Shown here piece after piece: positions 41,857 to 50,422 of a stretch of 64,000 nucleotides of DNA; position 1 is the first letter of the stretch, and each line of letters begins with the position of its first letter. The notes beneath the pieces are model-generated. The model did not search any database and was not told the DNA's origin. It saw only the letters and a list, made by a program, of their open reading frames with translations. The position numbers and the translations under genes are program-made. This stretch comes from Acanthopleuribacter pedis (GTDB taxonomy: Bacteria > Acidobacteriota > Holophagae > Acanthopleuribacterales > Acanthopleuribacteraceae): assembly GCF_017377855.1 (NCBI RefSeq), contig NZ_JAFREP010000010.1, forward strand, positions 186,001 through 250,000. The letters run 5' to 3'.

Positions 41857-44800
41857 TCACATCGGCGAATCCTCGTCGCTCATCCCGCCGGCGAAAAACT
41901 CCGCGGTGGTGTGCGGATCCGAGACCGCCATGAAATTGGGACTTTTTTGGGTATTGGGTTGGGCACGCTCGCCAATAATTTCGCCCAGCCGGCCCAAGTA
42001 TTTGAGGAAGGACATCGCCAAATTAATCACGGTCGTTTCTTCCAACCGTGACGGTACCCACTCAAATTGGAACTGCAACACACCCTCGCGCAAGAACCCT
42101 TCGATCATCAGCGGGCGACGCAGGTTCTCCTCGGTCCACTTGCGGTGCTCCATGGTCATCCAACCCGGCACAGGCTGCTCGTCAATCACCCCGCTGTAGG
42201 AAAAGGCGATTTCGGCCTCCGGTAATTGCTGGAACAGCGCGGAACCAGGCGCGTCTTCACCCAGGTAACGCACCATGTCGTATCCCAAACCTTCGTGTTC
42301 AACGGTTTGCAGGTTCCGCCCGGTTAACGCCAACACTTCCAATTCATCGGCCTTGGGGGGCATCACCAAACAAAAGGGGAAATGACTGGTCAGGTGACCG
42401 ACCGTGCGCGATACATCCAAATCGCCAATGTTCACCCGGCGCCCCTGCCCCTCCAACTGGACGGTCACGGCCTCGCCCCCGGAAAAATCGCGCAGCGCAC
42501 AAGCCAAACCGCCGAGGAGCAACGTATAAAGCCGTTGCCCCAAAACCCGGCGACCGGCGATGAGCAAGGTTTGACTGGTGGGCCGATCTAAGGCCAGTAC
42601 CAGTTGATGGTCGTCGCGGTAGCCGATTTCGTAGGGTTCCTCAAGCGGCGAAAACACGGGTTCCACGGCCATGCTGTCTTCCAACCAACGGCGGCTTTCC
42701 GACAAGGAGGACCCTTCTTGCAGCTCCTGACGCAACGCGGCCGACCAAGCCCGCAGTGAATCGGTTTTGGCCAAGGGATAGGGATCGCGGTTGGCAGAAA
42801 AACAGCGGTACAACTCACCCAAATCGCTGAGTAACACCCGCCAAGAAACATCGTCAACGACCAACTGGTGAACCACCAAAATCAAGCGGTCGGACAGGCC
42901 GCCGCCCATCCGGCACAGGCAGACATGGAACAACAAACCCCAGTCCAGGCACAATCCGCCCGCAACCTGTTCGTGGATGGTTTCAAAACGGGTTTCTTGG
43001 CGATCCTCATCGTAGCGGTGCAGGTTCTCCACGGAGAACGCGGGCGTTTCCGCGGGCGGCATGATTTCGGCCCGACGCGACGCGCCCTCGCCGACAAAAC
43101 GGGCCCGCAAGGCATCGTGCATGGTCAGCAAGCGTTCGACGGCCAACTCCAGCGGGCGCGCGTCAATCCCTTCGGGTACTTCCAAAACCATGGTTTCCAC
43201 ATTTTCATCCGGCTCCTGGGGATTGGCCGCGAAGAACCGCACGTGGGACGGCAACAAGGCCAGTGCGCCGTGGACGGTTTGTTGCGCCACATCCTCGCCG
43301 ACCCGGTCCGGGACCTTGGCCAACGCGCGTACACGGGGGCTGCGCATCAAATCGGAATAGGAGAAGTAAAAGTCGAGGGCGCGCGCGGTTTTGAGCAAAT
43401 CCATGGCGGCGTGATCGTCGCCGCCCAGTTGGAAGAAGTCGTCGGTCACACCGACCTCGGGCAAACCCAGTGCCTTGGCGAACAAACCCGCCAGCAAGGC
43501 CTCACGGTAGGTCTGCGGCGCAAACGCGCGACTGTACTGGTCGGAATGACTGATTTCCGGCTCGGGCAAATCGGCGTAACTAATGGTCCCATTGGCATTC
43601 AGCGGCCAAGCCACCATGGGAACGATGTAGTTGGGAATGAGAAACGCGGGCAAGCGTTCCGCCAATTGGTCGAACAAAACGGCTTCGTCCAGATGGTAAC
43701 CCAACACGTAGGCGGTCATTTGCGGTTCGCGGGAGGAGATTTGCCGCACCACCACCAGGGCTTCTTCCACCCCTTCTAAGTCAGCCAGAACCCGTTCGAT
43801 TTCTCCCGGTTGCACGCGGAAATCCCCCATTTGAAATTGTCGGCCCATCATTCCTAAACGCACCACTTGACCATCCTCCAGCCAATAACCCCACTCACGG
43901 GATCGGTACACGGGTGTGCCGACCGCGTCCAAGTGAAACGCGGCATTGCTTAATTCGGGTCGCGCCAAATAGGCGGCGCCGAGTTGGTGCCCGGCCACCC
44001 AAATTTCGCCGGCCACACCTTGCGGACACGGCAAACCCAGTTGATTGACAATGGTTACCCGTTTACCGGGGAGCGGTCGCCCAAGCGGCAAACCCTCGCC
44101 CTCGGATGAGGTCTCGTCAAGGTCACAGGCGGCGAAGGCCAAGCCGCTTTCACAACAACCGTATTCGCGCAGGTAGCGAGCGTCGGGCGCAAAGCGGCGC
44201 AGGAGCGCGGCATCCGCCGTGGTCACCTCGCCCGCGTCGAGGACCACCACCCGCAGGGGCGTGGGTTCCGGCTCGAGTTGATGCAACAAATCCAAACGAC
44301 AACGATTCAACTTGATCGCATTCACGGGACAGAACCCGCCGCGGAGTTGGGCCGGCATCTCGGCTTCGGTGACATGTTCGGGAAAGATGGTTAACTGGCC
44401 GCCCTGCAGCAAGGTACAGAAAACGGCGGTCAAACCGGCAGGGGTCGCAAAGGAATGGATCCAAGCAAAGGAACAGGCTTCATCCTTGAGGCGATACCGT
44501 TCATTCGCCCATTGAACATATTGGTAAAGCGCACCACGACTGAGTACCGCGCCTTGCGGGTAATCACTTTCGCCGGCGCCGTAGAACACAAAGGCGGCCT
44601 GTTCTTGGGGCAGGATGGGAAAAACGTTGGTCAACACCTCGGGCAATTCCGGCAGCACCACATCCATCAGGACGTAGTGGCCGTGAAAACCGCGCAGGTC
44701 GAGGGCGTCGCCGGCAAGGGTCATCGCATAGCGCGGCTTGGCCTCGGCCAAAACATCCGCGACACGCGCCTGGTTCTGGGCGGGATCGAGGGGGATCACC

Positions 44801-45795
44801 ACCCCGCCGGCGTGAATCACCGCCAACATCGCGGCCAAGGCCTCGGGGGAACGATTCATGTAAATCAAAACCGGGTCGGCAGGCACCAAACCCAGTTCAC
44901 ATTGGAGGTAGGAAGAGAGGCGTTTGACGTCGTCGTTGAGGGCGGCATAGGTTGTGATCTTGGGGTCCAGCGCACAGGCGGGTGCACCGGGTTGTTCTTG
45001 GGTAAGGTCATCCAAATCAAGGAACCAGGTAAACAACCCATCCTGGCGAATATCGTCGCACGCCGTTTCGGGGTCGGTAGACCCCAGCCAGGTCGGTTCG
45101 GCGCCGGCACGGGCGAGGTGCCCGGCCGGCGGCACATGCGCATCCACGAGATCGCGGTACACCGCCAACCAATAGGTGTGGAGCCTCTTCAGGTCGTAAT
45201 CGGCCTGGAGTAAATTGGCGTGGTACGCGATGCTGTCGTCGTGGTCGAGATCGATTTGAATCAAAAGATTGGGTTCGATGCGCGGATCACCATGGAGTTG
45301 CGGACAAACCACCAGGAGCGGCGTCAAACGCGGCGGCGTCAGCCCGGTTTCTTTTTGAAGCAGGGCGGCCAAGCCGCGGTTGCTGTGCCCGTAGGCGGTC
45401 TCAATTTGGGTTTGAATGGATTCGAGAAAATCAACGGCCGTGAGGGTGCTGTCGATCTCAAGCACGAGCACCACCGGTTCAGCGGCGCAAACACCACATG
45501 CCGCGGCAAGGGATTGTTGCAGCGGTGGGGTTTGCACCACGACCACGGCGCAACCGCTGTGACGGGACCACAACAAGGCCAAACTCGCAACGTACCGGGA
45601 AAAGCGCTGAAGCAGCGGGACTTCACCCTGGCAGGAAGCCACACCGCGACCAAGGTAATCGCGACAGCCCGGCCGCCCGCGCGGAATGAATCGGGCCGGG
45701 TCAAAACCATTGGGCACCAGGGCCAAACGACCGCGCCACCAATCGGAACACACACCTGCATCAGCGGACGTTTCCGTCCACAGCTCTGCCACCAT
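41857..45795 (-). CDS. NRPS-like protein with degenerate active sites (pseudo-NRPS)
   Basis: A 1,312-residue protein; GAGGAGG lies 6 bases before the ATG ending at 45795. Order: C-terminal half of a condensation domain (1-220), adenylation-like domain (about 260-745), carrier-protein-like domain (about 765-830), and epimerisation-type condensation domain (840-1290). The frame is intact but catalytic residues are lost. The A3 loop is FYGAGESDYPQG instead of a YTSGSTGxPKG type. A5 is YGCCES. A7 is YRSRE instead of YRTGD. The A10 lysine is Thr737 (NGTIS). The carrier serine is Asp794 (LGGDDHAAM). The E-domain HHxxxDG is HQLVVDD (His976, Gln977). It probably cannot activate or carry an amino acid. 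A binding, regulatory or scaffold role is possible. Confidence 0.88.
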   Translation of the reverse strand: MVAELWTETSADAGVCSDWWRGRLALVPNGFDPARFIPRGRPGCRDYLGRGVASCQGEVPLLQRFSRYVASLALLWSRHSGCAVVVVQTPPLQQSLAAACGVCAAEPVVLVLEIDSTLTAVDFLESIQTQIETAYGHSNRGLAALLQKETGLTPPRLTPLLVVCPQLHGDPRIEPNLLIQIDLDHDDSIAYHANLLQADYDLKRLHTYWLAVYRDLVDAHVPPAGHLARAGAEPTWLGSTDPETACDDIRQDGLFTWFLDLDDLTQEQPGAPACALDPKITTYAALNDDVKRLSSYLQCELGLVPADPVLIYMNRSPEALAAMLAVIHAGGVVIPLDPAQNQARVADVLAEAKPRYAMTLAGDALDLRGFHGHYVLMDVVLPELPEVLTNVFPILPQEQAAFVFYGAGESDYPQGAVLSRGALYQYVQWANERYRLKDEACSFAWIHSFATPAGLTAVFCTLLQGGQLTIFPEHVTEAEMPAQLRGGFCPVNAIKLNRCRLDLLHQLEPEPTPLRVVVLDAGEVTTADAALLRRFAPDARYLREYGCCESGLAFAACDLDETSSEGEGLPLGRPLPGKRVTIVNQLGLPCPQGVAGEIWVAGHQLGAAYLARPELSNAAFHLDAVGTPVYRSREWGYWLEDGQVVRLGMMGRQFQMGDFRVQPGEIERVLADLEGVEEALVVVRQISSREPQMTAYVLGYHLDEAVLFDQLAERLPAFLIPNYIVPMVAWPLNANGTISYADLPEPEISHSDQYSRAFAPQTYREALLAGLFAKALGLPEVGVTDDFFQLGGDDHAAMDLLKTARALDFYFSYSDLMRSPRVRALAKVPDRVGEDVAQQTVHGALALLPSHVRFFAANPQEPDENVETMVLEVPEGIDARPLELAVERLLTMHDALRARFVGEGASRRAEIMPPAETPAFSVENLHRYDEDRQETRFETIHEQVAGGLCLDWGLLFHVCLCRMGGGLSDRLILVVHQLVVDDVSWRVLLSDLGELYRCFSANRDPYPLAKTDSLRAWSAALRQELQEGSSLSESRRWLEDSMAVEPVFSPLEEPYEIGYRDDHQLVLALDRPTSQTLLIAGRRVLGQRLYTLLLGGLACALRDFSGGEAVTVQLEGQGRRVNIGDLDVSRTVGHLTSHFPFCLVMPPKADELEVLALTGRNLQTVEHEGLGYDMVRYLGEDAPGSALFQQLPEAEIAFSYSGVIDEQPVPGWMTMEHRKWTEENLRRPLMIEGFLREGVLQFQFEWVPSRLEETTVINLAMSFLKYLGRLGEIIGERAQPNTQKSPNFMAVSDPHTTAEFFAGGMSDEDSPM

Positions 45796-46622
45796 TCGCG
45801 ACCTCCTCGACACAGCAGCACATACAATCGAGATTCGGAAATGGGCTTCGCACCAATAGAGAGAAGCCGGGATTGGCGTCCTTCCCCCGAGGACAGGACT
45901 CAATAAGGCTGGCTGATGTGAAAATCAAACCAACAGGTAAATGTGACCCCATGAAGCAATGGTGTAATAAAACGCAGAGATCAAAGATATGTCATGTAAT
46001 GGAGCTAGTTTAAGATGAGTTCTCTATGATTGCAACCGAAAACTTTCAAATTTTCGCCGCCCAACAAAAAGTGCGCTATTGTCCCCAAAAATTCCGCCCA
46101 GCGGCGTCACACAATCACAACAAATAATTAGATTTAAATGAGTTAACTTTTCGCCGTGATATGTATCACAAGTTAACAAAACAGAAATATCCGCCAAATT
46201 TTCTCGATTTACACATATTTACAGGCTTAAATCTCACCAAACACCCGCTTCAAGCAAAGATAACCCGCGACCACCCCTCCCAAAATTCCGCCGGGTTAGA
46301 AGGATGAAAATAAACAAGATGTACCGGTACTGTGATCAGGTTTTGCCGGCTTATCAATGGCCGCAAACAGGAATTGCCGTGTTTTCGCGGCATGGCTTCG
46401 CGCATCCAACCGGACCGACCCAAAGCAAATAGTGTGATCCAGCACAACTTATCGGCAATCAGGATCACGACCGGCCCCCGAAAATTTGCGACTCCACATT
46501 TCCACCACATTTTCAAAATATGATGCATCTATCAAAAGCGGCGTACCGATAAAGCCGTCATGTCCTTCAACCACTTGACCCCGCGTCACCACCGCACCCG
46601 CGAACAATAGGAAAGGTCCCTT
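45796..46622. other. AT-rich intergenic region between divergent genes
   Basis: An 827-bp gap, clearly more AT-rich than its surroundings from about 45950 to 46240. It should hold promoters for the pseudo-NRPS and the PQ-loop gene. It contains the nested palindrome listed separately. No frame in it looks coding. Confidence 0.5.
46141..46177. promoter_or_regulatory. Nested palindrome with a CRP/FNR-like core
   Basis: The core GTGATATGTATCAC (46156-46169) is a near-perfect inverted repeat. Read on the minus strand it is TTGTGATACATATCACGG, close to TGTGA-N6-TCACA. It is flanked by AGTTAACTT (46141) and AAGTTAAC (46170-46177), which also pair. It is 346 bp before the pseudo-NRPS start and 446 bp before the PQ-loop gene. 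A CRP/FNR-family protein is the natural candidate. Confidence 0.5.
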
Positions 46623-46937
46623 ATGATTGAAATGCTTATCGTATTTGCCGGATTAATCGGCGCAGCCACCATCCTCCCCCAAGCCGCGCCCTTGTTCAAA
46701 GGTCGTTCTTTGGACGAAGCCACCCGCGGTTATTTGGTGATCGGCTTTTGTAGCGACCTGATTTGGACTTTCTACAGTTTAAAGACACTCAACCCCTTAC
46801 TGATCTTCATTTTCCTGACCGCCACCTTGTTCCGCGGTTTGATGCTGATCCTCTCCCACGCGGAAGAAGCCCGCATCCGCGTCCAAGCCGAGGTCCCCGT
46901 CGAGCATGATGTCAAAGACGGGGCGGCCCGCGCTTAA
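46623..46937 (+). CDS. Small PQ-loop/SemiSWEET-like membrane protein
   Basis: A 104-residue protein with three hydrophobic segments (about 3-24, 37-55 and 58-80). The first carries ILPQAAPLFKG, the Pro-Gln pair typical of PQ-loop and SemiSWEET half-transporters, followed by RSLDEATRGYLVIGF. SemiSWEETs are about 90 residues, work as dimers and move sugars, while other PQ-loop proteins move amino acids. The C-terminal 25 residues are polar. A weak AGG box precedes the ATG. Confidence 0.72.
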   Translation: MIEMLIVFAGLIGAATILPQAAPLFKGRSLDEATRGYLVIGFCSDLIWTFYSLKTLNPLLIFIFLTATLFRGLMLILSHAEEARIRVQAEVPVEHDVKDGAARA

Positions 46938-46962
46938 GGTTCGCATTTCTTTCGTACTTAAA

Positions 46963-47135
46963 CCTAAGAGGCGCGATAAGAGCGAGGGATTTTGGCTAAA
47001 GGTCTGGAGCGAAATGGTCTGGGAAAAGCGGGCCGGGGTCGCGCACGACGCGCACCCGCGGGGTGCGGTGAGCATTTTTACGGGCCGTTGTAGCCCAGAG
47101 GTTTAGCTAAAATCACCGCGTCAGCGCTTCTTAGG
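46963..47135 (+). repeat. Repeat family B, copy 2
   Basis: A 173-bp element with inverted ends CCTAAGAGGCGC and GCGCTTCTTAGG. An inner inverted pair is GATTTTGGCTAAA and TTTAGCTAAAATC. It is in the same orientation as the copy at 48598, and the two bracket the FAD oxidoreductase gene. No open frame or transposase. Confidence 0.88.
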
Positions 47136-47172
47136 GTAAAGAGTGGGAACGCGATTGACCGATTCGGTCCAT

Positions 47173-47216
47173 AAAAACAGGGTCACGCCGTCCTTCCACG
47201 GCGTGACCCTGTTTTT
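47173..47216. terminator. Bidirectional terminator
   Basis: AAAAACAGGGTCACGCCG and CGGCGTGACCCTGTTTTT form an 18-bp perfect stem with an 8-base loop and T-tracts both ways. It lies 33 bp past the oxidoreductase stop (minus strand). Confidence 0.95.
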
Positions 47217-47249
47217 ATTGACACGTCCATTCCGAGTGGGCGAAACGCC

Positions 47250-48524
47250 CTAACTCACCGCGGCGGTGGGAAAATAAGGCGAGGATTCATCGAAACCCGC
47301 ATCGCGCAGAGCTTGTTGACCGCCCGGTAATTTATCCATAATCGCCGAGACATCGATGTGGCCGCGCACCAAATGCCGGTACCAGTCTGCATCGGTCGTA
47401 TCACCCAACAGGATGGCACCCACCAAGAAACCGTCGCGCACCATCAACTTTTTATATATGTTCATCACGCTGTCGCGACTGACCAGCGGCGTCACTTCCT
47501 CATTATCGTGGGTGTGCCCAATCGCATACAGATCCATGTCCCCCAGCTCGGAGTGGGTTTCACCGTGGGCGGCGGCCAAAACCGGCTTCTGTTCGCAGCC
47601 GGAACCAGCCATGTGCTGGGCCCAGAGCCGGGCGATTTCCATAATGGGCGCAATGTGGCCGACCCCTTGGTTGGGATACTGAGCGCATTCACCAATGGCG
47701 TATATATGGTCGTCGGAGGTGACCAGGCGGTCGTCGACCACCACGCCCTGTTCACATTTAAGCCCGCAGGCTTGGGCAATGCCGATGTTGGGCTGAATGC
47801 CGACGGCCATCACCACCAGGTCGGCACCCACGGTGCGGCCGTAATCGAGAGACACACCGTTCACATTGCCGCGGCCGTCGTCGTTGAGTGAAACCGCCTC
47901 GGCCGAACCGAGGAAGTTGATGCCGAGTCCTTCCATGGTGCGCTGCAACATCACCCCGCCCTCGGCGTCGAGTTGATCCTCCATCAGGGTATCGCCCCGA
48001 TACACCACGGTCACATCCAAACCGCGACGCCGCAGGCCGCAGGCGATTTCGAGACTTTGCAAGCCGCCGCCGAGCACCACCGCGTGATGGGCCACCTGGG
48101 CGCGGGCCAACAGGTTGTTCACGTCTTCAATCTGCCGGAAGGTCATCACCCCGCGCAAATCTTTGCCGGGAAGCGGGAGCACGTTGGATTTGGAGCCGGT
48201 ACCGATCAGTAACCGGTCGTAATCAAACACCTCACCGGTTTTGGTGTGCACTTTGCGTTGTTCGCGATCAATCTGAGTAATTTCGGTGCCCAGGTGCATT
48301 TGGATCCCGTGTGAGGCATACCATTCGGGCTGGTAGAGATGGAGATCGTCGACCTGTTTCTCGTCGGCCAATACGGAAGACAAGGTGTTGCGGTCGTAAG
48401 GAAGATGGGGTTCGGCACCGAAGACGCGAATGTCGTACTGTTCGGGCGCGATGTCAAACAACGCGTGCAGCGCTTTCATACCGGCATTGCCGTTACCAAT
48501 AAGGACCAGTTTCTCTTTTGCCAC
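47250..48524 (-). CDS. NAD(P)/FAD-dependent oxidoreductase (NirB N-terminal/rubredoxin reductase type)
   Basis: A 424-residue flavoprotein. Start is a GTG ending at 48524, 6 bases after a GAGG box. The FAD site is LVLIGNGNAGMKALHAL, followed by PYDRNTLSSVLADEK. The NAD(P) site is HHAVVLGGGLQSLEIACGLR, then VVMAVGIQPNIGIAQ and the FAD-contact motif HIYAIGECAQY. The C-terminal domain (about 330-424) ends with KLPGGQQALRDAG. The layout follows the first part of NirB/NasB nitrite reductases, but there is no siroheme or 2Fe-2S part, so it is more like a stand-alone electron-transfer reductase. No partner redox protein is adjacent. Family B repeats lie on both sides. Confidence 0.9.
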   Translation of the reverse strand: MAKEKLVLIGNGNAGMKALHALFDIAPEQYDIRVFGAEPHLPYDRNTLSSVLADEKQVDDLHLYQPEWYASHGIQMHLGTEITQIDREQRKVHTKTGEVFDYDRLLIGTGSKSNVLPLPGKDLRGVMTFRQIEDVNNLLARAQVAHHAVVLGGGLQSLEIACGLRRRGLDVTVVYRGDTLMEDQLDAEGGVMLQRTMEGLGINFLGSAEAVSLNDDGRGNVNGVSLDYGRTVGADLVVMAVGIQPNIGIAQACGLKCEQGVVVDDRLVTSDDHIYAIGECAQYPNQGVGHIAPIMEIARLWAQHMAGSGCEQKPVLAAAHGETHSELGDMDLYAIGHTHDNEEVTPLVSRDSVMNIYKKLMVRDGFLVGAILLGDTTDADWYRHLVRGHIDVSAIMDKLPGGQQALRDAGFDESSPYFPTAAVS

Positions 48525-48597
48525 GGGAACCTCGTTTCAATGGAGTGGATGGATGCCGCGGCCGGCGGCGGTTGTTCCGTTGCCGGTCGGCTTAAAA

Positions 48598-48755
48598 CCT
48601 AAGAAGCGCTGGAGCGAGGGATTTTCGCTAAAGATCTGGAGCGAAATGGTTTGACAAAAGCGGAGGCGCACCCGTTGGGTGCGATGAGCATTTTTTCAGG
48701 CCGTTGCAGCCCAGAGGTTTAGCGAAAATCACCGCGAGTTACCGCGTTTCTTAGG
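48598..48755 (+). repeat. Repeat family B, copy 3
   Basis: A 158-bp element, ends CCTAAGAAGCGC and (less exact) GCGTTTCTTAGG, with inner inverted pair GATTTTCGCTAAA and TTTAGCGAAAATC. It shares long blocks with the 46963 copy, such as GATCTGGAGCGAAATGGTTT here and CAGCCCAGAGGTTTAG. Confidence 0.88.
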
Positions 48756-49163
48756 TTGAAGAGTTGGAAACACGGAGGGGCGCGCTCAGTCAATCACACT
48801 TTCGGACTGGGATCAAGCCATTGACCAAGACCTCACAAGGGGCCGATTAAACCGATGAACGATTGAGCGACGTTCCCAAGTTCACGCCCTCGATTCATGA
48901 CGCCGGTGAACCCACCTTCGCGCTAACCTGGCCCTCACCCGCGAACCCGCCATGAAGGAACCCTGGTTTCGCGATTTGGTCGGCGACATTCGCGACAACA
49001 ACCCTTGCTAACAGCAAGCGCAACGGTTCATGCCCACCCGGGACAACAGCCACACCCGCTCCCCTTTTTCACAAACCTTGACCCCGCCGGGAATAGCAAC
49101 AGGGTGTTATGCTGTTGCGTATGACATTCACATGGAACGACCCTATTTCAAGGAGTTACCAAA
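48756..49163 (+). other. Intergenic region with a possible gene remnant
   Basis: About 400 bp before the YghU-type gene. A stretch near 48925-49011 reads ALTREPAMKEPWFRDLVGDI followed by RDNNPC and a stop. It looks like the tail of a lost coding gene, but has no start and no family I know. The rest shows nothing definite. Confidence 0.25.
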
Positions 49164-50021
49164 ATGACCCAAGCTTCCGGTTACACCCCACCCAAGGTCT
49201 GGGTATGGGAAAAGAAAGCAGGCGCCGACGTCGCCAAGCTCAATCGCCCCATCGCGGGTGCCACCCACGAAAAAGACCTGCCGCGCGGCAAACATCCGCT
49301 GCAACTTCACTCCCTGGCCACACCCAACGGGGTCAAGGTCACCATCATGCTGGAAGAGCTCCTGGCGCTGGGTGTCAGCGATGCCGAATACGACGCCTAC
49401 CTGATCAACATCGGCGAGGGCGATCAGTTTTCCTCCGGCTTTGTCGCCCTCAACCCCAACTCGAAAATCCCGGCCCTGTTGGACACCACCAACGGCGTGC
49501 GCGTCTTCGAGTCCGGCTCCATTCTGCTCTACCTCGCCGAAAAGTTCGGGCACTTCCTCCCCAAGGACGTCGCCCACCGCACCGAGGTCATGAACTGGCT
49601 GTTCTGGTTACAGGGTTCGGCCCCGTACCTGGGCGGCGGCTTCGGCCACTTCTACCACTACGCCCCCGAAAAATTTGAATACGCGATCAACCGTTTCTCC
49701 ATGGAAGCCAAACGCCAGTTTGATGTGCTCGACCGCGAACTGGCCCAAAACCGCTTCCTGGGCGGCGACACCTACACGATTGCCGACATGGCAACCTGGC
49801 CGTGGTACGGCGTGATGACCCAAGGCACGATCTACGGCAACGCGGCCGAGTTTCTCGACCTCGCGAGCTACGAACACGTGCAACGCTGGGCGAAGGAAAT
49901 CTGGGAACGCCCCGCGGTACGGCGCGGTCGCCTGGTCAACCGCTCCTGGGGTGAGGAAAACGAACAACTGCGCGAGCGTCACGACGCCGGCGACTTCGAC
50001 GGGCTGAACACCGCCGATTAA
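49164..50021 (+). CDS. yghU: Glutathione S-transferase-like disulfide-bond oxidoreductase
   Basis: A 285-residue protein with all the marks of YghU: N-terminal extension YTPPKVWVWEKKAGADVAKL then RPIAGATHEKDLPRGKHPLQ, thioredoxin-like domain with LATPNGVKVTIMLEE and NPNSKIPALLD, the ESGSILLYLAEKFG glutathione site, and helical domain with FLGGDTYTIADMATWPW. YghU binds two glutathiones and reduces organic hydroperoxides and disulfides. Here it may defend against peroxides; a functional link with the lipoxygenase further upstream is speculation. CAAGGAG lies 7 bases before the ATG, and a terminator follows. Confidence 0.96.
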   Translation: MTQASGYTPPKVWVWEKKAGADVAKLNRPIAGATHEKDLPRGKHPLQLHSLATPNGVKVTIMLEELLALGVSDAEYDAYLINIGEGDQFSSGFVALNPNSKIPALLDTTNGVRVFESGSILLYLAEKFGHFLPKDVAHRTEVMNWLFWLQGSAPYLGGGFGHFYHYAPEKFEYAINRFSMEAKRQFDVLDRELAQNRFLGGDTYTIADMATWPWYGVMTQGTIYGNAAEFLDLASYEHVQRWAKEIWERPAVRRGRLVNRSWGEENEQLRERHDAGDFDGLNTAD

Positions 50022-50029
50022 CCCACGGC

Positions 50030-50075
50030 AGGGCGCCCACCAGGGCGGAAACGCCCGCGGGTGCCCTTTTTATTT
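50030..50075 (+). terminator. Terminator after yghU
   Basis: A compound stem, GGGC.CCC...AGGGCG-GAAA-CGCCC...GGG.GCCC, with an inner tetraloop, is followed by TTTTTATTTTTT. It starts 9 bp after the stop codon. Confidence 0.88.
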
Positions 50076-50422
50076 TTTGGTCATACCAGGTGCTTTCATT
50101 TTTTACAAAAAACCATGCGCGCGGCGACACCCGCCCCATTCAGCACCCGTCCCACGGAAGCCACATGGGCCAATCGTCAGCAAGGATAACTTCTGCCTAT
50201 TCTTTCACTGAAACGACCACGGACGGGAACGGAACTTTTTCGAAATGCGCCGCCAAACTTAATAAATATGGGAGACTGGTCGATGGACTCCACAAGCACC
50301 GAAAAATCCGCGTTCAAGCAGAAAGAGCAGAACCGCCGCCAGGCCGGATTACCGAACAACGCGACGCAAGCCGGTTAAACGTTTCGTTTTTCACCTCCTC
50401 CGCTAAGTAACGGAAACGAGTG
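50076..50422. other. Intergenic region, no gene seen
   Basis: About 350 bp upstream of the REC-PP2C gene. A plus frame from 50090 has no ribosome site and an unlikely product. No operator is evident. Confidence 0.4.

Noticed and set aside
41857..45795. Pseudogene call for the NRPS-like gene
   Set aside because: There is no stop or frameshift over 1,312 codons and the ribosome site is strong, so I treat it as a coding pseudoenzyme.
46250..46528. Frames on both strands before the PQ-loop gene
   Set aside because: Two overlapping opposite frames with unlikely composition and no ribosome sites in an AT-rich promoter region.
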